DNA of 64,000 nt, taken from assembly GCA_022495005.1 (NCBI GenBank), contig JAGYXB010000825.1, positions 6,820,001-6,884,000 on the forward strand. The letters are read 5' to 3'. The stretch's first letter is position 1. Every line of letters begins with the position of its first letter. The stretch is from Rhyacophila brunnea. Taxonomy: Eukaryota > Arthropoda > Insecta > Trichoptera > Rhyacophilidae. This document shows, one piece after another, positions 43,601-55,600 of the stretch. The notes under the pieces are model-generated. The model was not told the origin of the DNA and did not search any database. It saw only the letters and a program-made list of their open reading frames with translations. The translations under genes and the position numbers were made by a program.

Positions 43601-46600
43601 TCTAGACCATTTTTTCCTCCTTTTTGTTGCCAAAAGACTTAAAATAATAACACTCGCTGCTTTCTTTTTTAACATTCCCATATTGACAACTGACATAACG
43701 TTTTTGAGAAGTATACAAAATAAGTGTCCGAATAAATTACAATATCATATGAATACGTGTATTAATTAAGGCGCTAAGTACCAAAAAGATAAAAACTGAC
43801 ATTTTTATAGAAAAATATTCTACATACCAACGCCAATAACTTCAACTATGGTCTAAGTGCCTCAAGCAAGTCAAAAAAATACAGCAAAATATTTAAACAT
43901 GTCGACGTTATAAGTCTGTTGGCGTGTTTTATTTATAATTGTGTAAATAGCACTGCAGTGGTCAATGGCATTCAATATAAAATGGCTGACCATGATGTAT
44001 TGACACTTGCGAGTTCTTAATACCTAAAATTATAGAAGCTGCCGTGATTGCTTCACACTGTAAAACCACATTTTTCAAAAGGTCTGCTTCATGAAATTTT
44101 ACTGCAATGACTCGGTATTTTGTAACTACAGGCAATACTACTTTTTGGTACTTAGACCCTTAATTAATACACGTATTCATATGTAAACACCGCATATATT
44201 TATTCCAATGTTGCCATTGAATAAAGTGTCGAGACTTTATTTCAACGAGAAGTATACCAGAATATGTCAGATCCATGCAGGTGTAAACAGTAAGTGAAAT
44301 TTTATGTCAGACACATAAAATAAGTATAACGGTATAAGTGTCAGATGTAAACGTACCATAAGCTTGGATTTTTTACATGCAATTTCAACCACATGCGTGG
44401 ATACTTCTTCAATGTTGTCGGCGAAAACACCAATTAGGTACTTGGACACTTAAGGGCCCACATGCTCAGCGTAGGTCAAAATGGAGTTTTTATGGTATTT
44501 TTATATTTCAGAGCATAACCCTGGACATTCCTTAAACGTTGTAGATAATCTATTTATATAATTTTGAAGCTTTATTATCCTTTATATTTATTTTAAACAT
44601 TTGATGACTGCATAAAGTATTTTTATTACATAAAATTAATTCTTTTAAACCTCTCACTCTAATGTTTTAGAATATAGTCATATTTCAGTACATCCATGTG
44701 CAGTGGTGTTTAGATTTTTTAGGTTTGTTAATTTTTAAACGCATTTACAAAACCATTAGTAAAACTAATGTTAACATTATATAGTGACATATTTACGACA
44801 AAAAACTATATTTTATAATCTTTATGATCCCAAATTTGACAGGAATTGGGCATTTTATTATTCAGAAAATGGGCACAATTAACACATTTGAAGATAATTC
44901 TAAAGATACTGATTATAAGCGATGTCTTTGACCATTCAAATGTGATAAACATCCTACGAATAATGATTGCTTTATAGTAATTATTGACTTAAGAATAAGA
45001 TTTCCCAGTGGTTAAGCTACAACATACGGCCATAGCCATAAATTGACAAACGATAAATGATGTAGGGAGTAAGATCATGGTAACGCGCGTGTTTGAACAT
45101 GTACCGTTTTTTTAAAAATTACTTATACTATTACTTTTTAATTATAAAAAATTATTATAATTGTGCCCATTTTTGAATAATAAAATACCTAATTCTTGTC
45201 AAATTTGGGATCACAAAGATTATAAAATATAATTTTTTATCGTAAATATGTCACTATATAATGTTAACATTAATTTTACTAATGGTTTTGTAAATGCGTT
45301 TAACCCTTTCTAAGCGTTACGAATCCCGACTTAGTACAACAGTGCGCGTTGTGATTTCAAGCATCAATAAATCGTAATAAATGTCAGTCAAACATACACA
45401 AATAGAGTAGTAAAAAATCGGAGTCAAGTTCAAAAATGATTATGACAGAACCTAATATTTTATGTGACTCTAAAAATAAACATTCGTTGCCTAAATCTGA
45501 TAAGAAATCACGAACAAGACTTCTTCATTGAAAAAATGCCAGCTTACTCGAGCGGCGCCATGACACTTACGAAATGGTGCTGGACTAATGCGTCGATGAC
45601 AGATTAACAAGTGTGAACAGTTCAGTATTCTTATAGTCTACCGGCTACCATTTCGACAAATATGTCATACACATAATGAATAATAATATGGTTTATGACT
45701 TTTATGAGCATTTTTGTTCAGTGTGTTGAAAAAATATCAGTCATAAATAACTCATTTTTATAGCATCCAGGACATCTCAAACTGTGTAACTTTTGTTTGA
45801 ACTCGCATACACATTGCAGCACTGCAGGCCGAATATAAATAAATCATCCTTGAGAACTACTGGCTATTTGAGAGTGATGTACTTACCACCAGTGCCTGGT
45901 TTGTACCTACCATTGACCCCGAACTGAATGGAATCGAATGACACATAGTTTATATAACAAAATGGTTTATTTTTCGAATACCTATCCAATTCGTAAAATA
46001 TTAAATTTCAAACACTTTTTGCACTTCTAAATGCTTTATAGTCACCACAATTTTATTTTCAAGTTCATTTGTTTTTTTATTATATTACTTCAATAACCTG
46101 GTACTAGAATAGGTAATCTCTTATTTTATTATAATGACGTGATAGTAAGTAACTCGAGTTATTTTCGACTATAAATATAAGAAGAATTCTACATAAAAAA
46201 AATAGTAGTCATGAATCAAACCCTTTTGAATAGTATTACGAAAAAAATAATTCTCAAGTGTCTGTCTCACACCAGCAGACGATGATTTGCCGCGCAGTGT
46301 ATAAAAATTCAGTAGCGCGGGACCTGGTGTTTGCGTAATACGGCATTTATGCGGGACTCTGAGTGTTCGTGTCTTTTCTTTATAAATGGCTGATAACTGG
46401 GTAAATAAATAATTTTTGTCTGTTTCACCTAATACTATAACCAGAAAATAGTATTTAAAAATGTTAATCAATGATAAACAAAGAGACATATTAAATCGCG
46501 GACTTCTAGGTATATTTAAATGACACCTGGTTCAAATTATTTTCCGAAACTATAAACTCGCGGATAATATACTGGCAGATAGGCGAATGAATGCAATAAA

Positions 46601-49600
46601 AGCATTCCTTTTGTAAAAATATTTTGTAAATTCACTTTGATCAATGTAACTTTCGAATATTCTATTTAACAGTTTACGCACCAAATAGTTTTTCAATCAC
46701 TAAAAAACAATATAACTTATTATATCGCAAACTCGTATCGTTACAAACACGTCAAATGTCTTCGGCGCACATGCACTAAGAAGCGATAAGACAGCGGCAA
46801 ATTTGAATTGGCCCGATGACTGATATATTTTTATTCAAGACACGCTCCCAAAAAATATTTATTTAAATTAGATAGAACAAAAGTTTAGGCTATCCATTGA
46901 CAGATGTCAAGAGAAGGATGATTTTTGAATAAATTAAATCAATATTCGAATTATTCCGCCTGGCGGAAAGCAGTACTAGGCAAACGAAAATCGAAATGAC
47001 TTTAGTCAGCTGACGCGCGGATGACTCGCGCGTATAGGCTGACTAAAGTCAGTTGCCGCATTAGAAAGGTTAAAAATTAATAAACCTAAAAAATCTTAAC
47101 ACCACTGCACATGGACGTACTGAAATATGTCTATATTCTAAATCATTAGAGCGAGAGGTTTAAAAGAATACTATTTTATGTAATTACTCGCTATTTCCGT
47201 GATTGTAATAACCAAGTTCGACTGTAGTTCATTACGCTATCCAGCTTGCATTATTTTAATTTGTACTTCTTTCAATAGTACCTTTTTTTTTGTTCTAGTA
47301 ATAAAAAATTAGAAGAGGAAGATAATGCTAAAGGCATCCCCGACTTCTGGCTGACTATTTTCAAGAATGTAACTCAATTGTCCGAAATGGTGCAAGAACA
47401 CGACGAGCCTATTTTCCGTCACTTGGAAGACATTAAAGGTAAAGTTACTTTGAAGGTTGAGCTAGAGCATCCTGATCGGGTTAAACCGAAACCAGGTGTT
47501 TCTAAAATAACCGAAAACCTGATAATTTTACAAGGTTAACCGTCCAGATTTTTAGTAGGTATATGAACAAAAGAGAATCAAAAGTAGAAATATGTAAAAG
47601 ACGTTCTCTTTGCTAAAAAGAAATATTGACAATTTACTTAGCAGCGTGACGTGCCTATTGACAAAAACTAAAGTACATAGTAAATAACCGGTCTATCCTT
47701 CATTTATTATTATTTTCGTACAACTGGTCTAGTCTATTAATAATAATAGTCAATTTTCGAGAAGCAAATAATAACCGTCCTTTCTGTAATGCAAATGTGG
47801 AATGTCTGTAAATCCCAACTAGGTACTAATGCCATGTGCATTTGTTACAATATGTTGAGGTAAAACTCTTGATAACATTGGTCTTTGAAAAAATGTTTAA
47901 ATGCAATATACACCATGAAGCTTGACAATCCTGGCCTTCAGCAAATCAAATTCTACTTTCCCATGCCATGCTTTCTTTGCCAATGTTTTTTTATGTATGT
48001 ATTTATATTTATTTACTTCCAATTATTGGTTTTTAGTTTTACTAATGGAAAAGGATCCGATGGGTTTTGTTTTGGAGTTCCACTTCTCACCTAATGAATA
48101 CTTCACAAATCTAGTATTGACCAAGGAGTACCACATGAAGTGCACACCTGATCCTGAAAATCCATTTGATTTTGAGGGGCCAGAAATCTATCGATGTGTG
48201 GTAAGTTCTGCTTTGACCTTTTTCACCTATTCGAATGAGTAAAACATTCAGGGCAAGATGCTTAGTCATACTTACATGATCTTAAGCAGCTGAATACAGC
48301 CACTTGGTGTCAGCGCCACATAAATAATAGTAGGAATGAGAAATTCATATGACAGCTGTCGAAATAATCAAGTAACAGGATTATAAGTATTTCAAAATAT
48401 GAGTTGTATTCATTTTTATTATTATTTTCGTTTCCAATCATAGATCTACCAAATTTATGATACAATACGTTCAAATTTAATCTGTGCTAAATACCATGTT
48501 TCATTAACCTATTCCACGCGAGCGTCATCTAGAGATGACAGTGATCGCCGTATACGTAGCCCGCGAGTGGCGCCTAGAGGTGATAGTAAGTTTCTACTGT
48601 TGTAATTTCATTATTTGGTAAGCAACTGAGACGAAATTTGTTTTACGAACTTGCTTTATTATTATTCTACTGACATCTGTCGATTTCTGTCATCCAGCAT
48701 TTATGAAATAGTTCGAAATATAGCAACGACTCCACCCATATGGACTTCGTTCAAAATCGAAATAATCAGTTTTGTCGATTCAAATTTCACGTCAGTTGTT
48801 TGCGCAATATGTGCAGGCGCATAATGTCATTTACGACTTCGGCTTAGTTTGGAATAGTGCGGTGATATTATTTCAACAGTGTGTGTCTGGTTTCGTACGG
48901 TTATCGATACCATTAACCTTTTAACAGCCCAGCTGAAAGTACTAGGTATACTCCCCAGGGCCCAGGAATTAATTATATTATAAAAAAATTAAAAGAATAG
49001 TGAAAAGTCCAATATAATGCACTTACATATATGAGACCTCAATTGAAGTTCGGCGAAAAAGTTTTTCATACACAATTTCGTGAAAATGTCTGAAAATTTT
49101 CAGGTATGGTAGGGTTGTCACAACACTGCACTTACAAGAATTAGTTGAATTTTTTTTTTTTTTAATATAAGTATTTTGAAAAATAAATTTTATAGTATTT
49201 TTGTAAAATGTCACCATTAATACTTATAGCACTAAGAAGTATACTAAACACATTAAAATCACTAAAAACTTTCTTGTGTATGGAAAATTTCGAAGCACGG
49301 TTCAAAACACAGAGCAATGTCGCACTGCTTGCACAAATACCTAGTTTCTTTCCGCCTTTTCTGATTTTTTGTATTGGCACATACATAACATCTTCTTGCC
49401 GCATTAATTTTATTGTTAGTAGGTGGTATTTTACCCAAAAAATGTCTTTCTGTTAGCCTAGAGGGTAAGGGTGCTTTTCGCTTCAAAAGAGTTTTTGGTT
49501 CTAACTTATGTTTTTCGATCAGTTGTCCGATGACTTTCAATTGAAATTCACCCAGCGGTTGTTTTTTTCCAGTTTTTTGTTGGAACAATACATGGGCATT

Positions 49601-52600
49601 CAGCAGAGATAAATCTATCAAATGGAAAAAAAGTTTTTTGTACCATTTGACAGTTTTTCTTGTCGAATTTACAGAAGAAATTAACATATCACTACGATCC
49701 ACAGCACCCATGTTTTTATTGTAATCAACAATGCATTCCGGCTTGGAAATCGGAATTTTAGTCTTATAGTCTACTTTTCCAGTAGGTTTGAAAGTATTGT
49801 TGTGAATTGTGGACAACATTGTAACATCCTTTTTATCCTTCCACGCCAAAGCCATAATTTCGTCAGTATGGAATGTATCGGTTTCCCCTTTTTTCAATTT
49901 CTTAGTAAATTTGGGCATCCCAATTCTGTTTCTCCTTACGGTTCCACAGGCATTCGTCCGGTGATCATAAAGATACTTGAATAACGTTGGGCTGCTGTAC
50001 CAGTTGTCAATGTACAATGTATGCCCTAGTTCCAAGTATGGTCCAAGCATCGTTACCACCACATTGCCGGATATACCGATGTAATTATTTTTTTCAATTT
50101 CAGTTTGTTTTCCGGTATAAATAATTACATCTAAGACAAAACCAGTTTGGCAATCAGCCATTACAAAAATTTTTATTCCGAAACGACTAGCCTTCGTCCT
50201 GATGAATTGGCGGAATAAAAGTCTGCCTTTGAAAAGGAGAAGACTCTCATCAATACATATGTTCTGATATGGACACATGTACTGCTTGAAAGAAATTTTC
50301 AGTTCCTTCAGGACCTGTCTAATTTTATATAGTCGATCTCCGGGAACCTGCGTTTCATTGTCACAAAAATGCAACATTCGATGCATCAGTTCGAAACGAT
50401 TCCTGGACATGGTTTCGGAATAACATGGTGAAAATAACAATCTGTGGATAGACCAGTGTTCAGATATTTTATTCCGTGAATTCCTTGACATTAGCATACA
50501 CAGCCCCAAAAATGTGTACATATCATCAATTGTGCAGTCTACCCATCGCCGTAGACGATCACTCAAAACTGTGACATTTTTTGTGGCAAATACAAATTGT
50601 CTGTTGGTCTCTCGGACTAACATTTCAACAAAAGAAATATCGATGAAACATTTGAAATAGTCCATTTCGAGTGCATCCGAAGTCAAATTATCAGCTTTGC
50701 ATCCCGAAACGTTAGCATCAAAGGAAAATGCGCGTGGCTCAAACATATCCGATTTCCACTCAAATGTCGGTGTTTCAGTGGATTCCGGTGTGATAATTTC
50801 ACTTTCATCGACTTCCAAAGTTTCCTCAAGTTCGACATCCGAATCATCACTTCCATCGTCTTCAGATTCAACTGTTTCGATAAGGTTATCGATTTCACCA
50901 ACTTCGTCGATCTCATCCATTTTGAATAATAAAATTTGTAAAACTAAACTCGTAAATAAAACACTTTGTATACGCAAATCGAATCCGAAATACAAATAAA
51001 AAATAGTCACAACACTTAGTCCTTTGTCAATTTCTATCTAAAAACATCGAAAATCTTTCTTTTCATTCAAGTTTAGTAGGTAAAATCTAAAACAAAACTC
51101 GTAAATATAACACTTTTTTATACGCAAATTGTATATGAAATATAAATAAAAACACTTGGTCACTCAATAGAAATTAAATTTCAATGTAAAAACATTGAAA
51201 ACATTCCAATTATAACGCAAATCTGAATAAGAAAGCATTCCGAATTAGCATCCCGACTAAATGATATTCCGGCGACAACTGACTCATCACTATCGAATCA
51301 TACCAACTGCCTATTGTACAAGATATCCCAGTGTGCAGGGGAATTTTGAGCTAACCCTGATTTGGCCTCTCGGGAAATTCCCTTATTCTCGCGATGTATG
51401 CGCCGTACAAATGTTTTTTGCTTGCAAGGTCTGATCAGAAATGTAGTTACACGTTTTAAAATTAAATAAATAAATATTTGACTCATACAAGCGCGTAGAA
51501 CGGCTCGGCGTATATCGTACGGTACGGGCGCCTGAATCGCCGCCCTGCATGACGTAAACGTTACGTTACGGGCAGCTATCAGGTTAAGTTTCGGCTTTTA
51601 TAAAATTACTTTGAATACGCGATTCTGTGATTAAGTGTAATTATTTTAGTAATATTTGAGATTTTATGCATTGTACCCATTAAAATTAGTGGAAAATGTG
51701 ATTAAGTAGTATTTTAAATTTCAATAATATAATTTCGAGTTCACAGATTCTACATATATATTTTTATATACATTTGTAATAGTGATAAGTTTGTGTAGGT
51801 AATTCATTGTGTAGTGAAATATTTAAAGTTAATTTTTGTACATTGCAATCAAAATGTCAGCGCGTGATATAGTATTCGATGAGGAAGCCCAAGAATCCAT
51901 TGAATACTTAGATTCCGATTATGAAATGGAAACTGATGATGAAGGAGAAACAGGGCTGGCAGAACCACACGATATTGACGACCCTTCTGATGTTGACCAT
52001 GATATGGGAGAGGCTTCCACCTCTAGACCAGAGGCACCAGAAGAGGCTCCACGTGGACTGCGGGACCATTTGTGCCAATTGTGTATGACTTTGACACTTT
52101 AATACTGGTGTTAATCCTAGTGTAGGCTTGAATGAGAATTCAACTGAAATGGAGTTTTTTTACACACTTTTTAAATGAAAACATGGGTAAAATAGTGAAC
52201 TATACCAACGGCTATCACGACCATCTGTCCAACACACAAGTCCACACACATAACGCGCGAATTCGTAACTGGTATGATACTTCCATAAGTGAATTGTACG
52301 TATTTTACGCTGTTACCGTATTGATGACTAGAAACCGCCGTCTTATAATAGAGGAACACTGGAGCACCGACCTTTTGTTGAATTCAAAATTTTTTAGCCA
52401 AACGATGGTCAGAGATCGTTATGAGCTAATTTTGCAAATGCTTCACTACTCTTGACAGTGAACCTGCTGGTGATAGACTTTACAAAATTAGAACACTTCT
52501 CGACCACTAGAAATTTGTTCAAAGACTCGATGTTGCCCAACGAAAACCTCTGTATAGATGAAAGCATTATAGTATTTAAAGGACGACTTATATTTAAGGC

Positions 52601-55600
52601 CATGCATTAGTTGAGGCACGGTCTAAAAAGATCGTTGCTAGGCGATGTGCGGATTGCGGGTCGCGGGTGAAAATGACGCCTGTCAAACGAAATATTATTT
52701 CTCATATAAATCCAACATACGTCCATTTTATGTTCTGTTTATTATTCTATTAGTATCAATAATAATATATTCATTGACATGTTTGCTTTTTAAAGTAAAT
52801 GGGTAAAGTTTTTAGTCATCTTTACACGATTTTAGAATTAATTGGCCCGTCGCCATCACGCAGCAAAGTGACGTGCGTCCGACTCCACGTTCTCTCAATG
52901 AATGCGAAGCAAGTACAAATTTTCGTCGCGCGTACAGTTGAACATTATTTGGCGTTTCACTGATGCGTCACCTTAAGCAGTTTACACCTTCAAAAAGGCA
53001 TAGGTTTGGGATTAAGTTATTTGTGATGTTTGAAACTGGATATATTTTAGATTTTATAATTTATTGTGGCGACAGAACGGAAATTACCGATAGTGAAAAG
53101 TTGGGTGTGTCTGGGGCTGTTGTAACCGCAATGATGAAGGACTATTTTAGTAAAGGCCATAAACTATTTTGCGACAATTGGTATTGGTGGAAAATGGTCA
53201 GTCAGTAATAATAATGAAGCAAGTTCGTAAACCAAATTTCGTCTCTGTTGCTTACCAAATAACGAAAATACAACAGTAGAAACTTACTGTCACCTCTAGG
53301 CGCCACTCGCGGGCTACGTATACGGCGATCACTGTCATCTCTAGATGACGCTCGCGAGGAATATGTTAATGGCACGCATCTGACTTTTTGAAGTTAACTT
53401 GTCACATTATGCAGCTGTTTTCAATGATACGTCTTTCTACCGTATATGTATTACAATCTTTTTTTTTCATGTCTTCGATAGGGCTGCACAATTAATTGGA
53501 ACAAAGACAAGAATGTGACAGTGAAGACAATCAAGAAGAAGCAGAAGCACAAGTCAAGGGGATCTGTCCGCACGATAACCAAGAAAGTTCAGAACGACTC
53601 TTTCTTCAATTTCTTCACCACACCCGATCGTGAGTCCGCCCTTACAATGCATAATTACAATAGCACCTTGATTTTCTGAATTTCATTATGAGTGCCATAA
53701 TCGCTGCTTAGCTGTTAATTAATTTTAACTATGTTAATTATATTGAATGGCTAGGTAACGTAAACGCGCCAGTCGCGGTGTCAGCACTAAATGAGTTGAT
53801 AAAATGACTACCTAGCTGTCCAGTACTACTACCCGTGGGAGAGAGCAAGTGTAGTGTGATGTGAGATTTGCTATTTGACTGAAAATAGAATTAGTTTAGT
53901 ATGTAGAAGAGAAAGAAAAAAAAATTCTATTTAAGTAAAAGTAAATTACAATTTTTGCTCCTAAGTGGACCCTATGAGACCACTACAAAGTGGAGGTACA
54001 CTATACAAAATATTGAAGGTAATATTACGAGGAATGGTTCTTAGCCATTCGCCTAATCCATTGGATCCTTGCACTGGATCAAACATTGAAAAAACACAAT
54101 GCTATACCAACCGTGGCATCGAACCCGTGTCCTTCCTACCAGAGACAGGCGCTATACTAACTAGGCCACTACTAACAGATTTTTAAGAGGAATGGTTAGC
54201 CATTCACCCATTCCATTGGGTCCGTTCAACGGTTATATAGGTAACACCGTCATTACCATAAAAATAGTAAGCTTATGAAAGTTTGTGTTTTAATTTCTGT
54301 ATTTTACGGAGATAAAACATCGCAAGTTATTGCAATCCAAATAATTACAGGTAGGTATTATCACTCTTAAATGAATAAAGAAGTTAGACCTCCAATAGAA
54401 AAATAATTAACAAATGGTTATCTTATACTTTTGTGTGGTCACCTGAGTGACCCTTGACCCTATCTAAAGACAGCATGCTGGAAAATCCCTCAACTATACT
54501 CTATGTTTACGAAACATGTCTACATGTCCATCTCAGATTTAGTGCGATCAAGTTACCGCATTGCATTCGAAAATAATCAATAACTGCCACTACCATCGTA
54601 ATTCACAATTCAGTGCACTGGCTTGCATATAGTCGGTCTTGGTATTGTACTACAATTATTTCTAGCTTGGGCTACGACTATGAGCTCACAATAACCATGT
54701 AAGGGTACAACCGATCACAAGGACTTATAATTCATTTACCAGTCGCCCAATGGTCATAGCCGCAGGACAGGTGTTCGTTGCGTGAATCAAAAATGCGAAA
54801 TAGTATATGCACGTGTATGCAATGAACTCAGAAAAGTGCGTCAGTCACCGATGGAATAGGTGTGGTATGAGAGGTGTAGAGGATAATAAAATAAGAAGTA
54901 ATAAAAACTACGAATGATTGCTTTTCCTTCTCAACCTCTATTGACGAAGGGATCGCTTGAATGTCAATAGTTCTAGGGAGGTGGACGTGGCCAAATTCAT
55001 GGAAATTATCATCTATTTCACTTGACCTAACTCAAATTTTGTTGAAACTTATATTTATTATTGTAAAGTTTCTTTTTGTCGGTGTTGTAGTGCCCACGGA
55101 TGCATCGCACGACGTGATGGACGAGCTGCAGAGTTTAATGAGGACGGACTTTGAGATTGGTCACTACCTTCGTGAGAGCGTTGTCCCGCACGCTGTTCTG
55201 CTCTTCACCGGAGAGGGGCTCGACGAAGAGGAGGACTATGAAGAAGAGGAAGAGGAGGTACATACGACTTTTTCTTATTCAAGTTTTTGACACCTCATCC
55301 AGCAAAAATACACACATTTTAATATATTTGGGAACGGAAAAAGAAAATATGCATAAAGAGACTGAACAACTACCACAATTATAGCTTTTTGCTTTCCATT
55401 CTTGTATTTCAACAGTATCGTTTTTCCGACAGTTGTATAGCATTGTAATTTGGTTTCAAAATTTGATCCCTAAAAGTGTTAACTTACTTAACTGTACATT
55501 TTCACTTGATTAATTTGGCATTTAGTAAATGCATCATTTGGCAATGTTGCCTTTATGTATGCTATACGCCGTGATCATCTTTATTCCACATTGCCCGAGA

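Larger units (their letters stand above)
42816..44358 (-). mobile_element. PIF/Harbinger element remnant
   Basis: The ends TGGTACGTTTACATTTGACA and the complement of TGTCAGATGTAAACGTACCA are inverted repeats flanked by TAA (42813-42815 and 44359-44361), the TWA duplication of PIF/Harbinger. The interior keeps a transposase N-terminal fragment on the minus strand (43457-43696) and a 428-bp MITE (43751-44178). It lies in Nap1 intron 3. Confidence 0.85.
48508..53365 (+). mobile_element. Degraded piggyBac element (host of two insertions)
   Basis: TTAA flanks both sides (48504-48507 and 53366-53369). The terminal inverted repeats are about 169 bp (48508-48676 and 53197-53365) and start CCTATTCCACGCGAGCGTC. 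They share TAGAGATGACAGTGATCGCC and GAGTGGCGCCTAGAGGTGA. The plus-strand transposase is broken and cut short at the right repeat. Another piggyBac (48917-51583) and a TTAA MITE (52598-52972) are inserted in it. Subtracting both leaves about 1.8 kb, a deletion derivative. It lies in Nap1 intron 5. Confidence 0.92.

Noticed and set aside
50921..51010. Extended N-terminus of the piggyBac transposase
   Set aside because: The extra 30 codons are hydrophobic and precede an ATG that begins the typical acidic N-terminus, so the ATG at 50920 is preferred.
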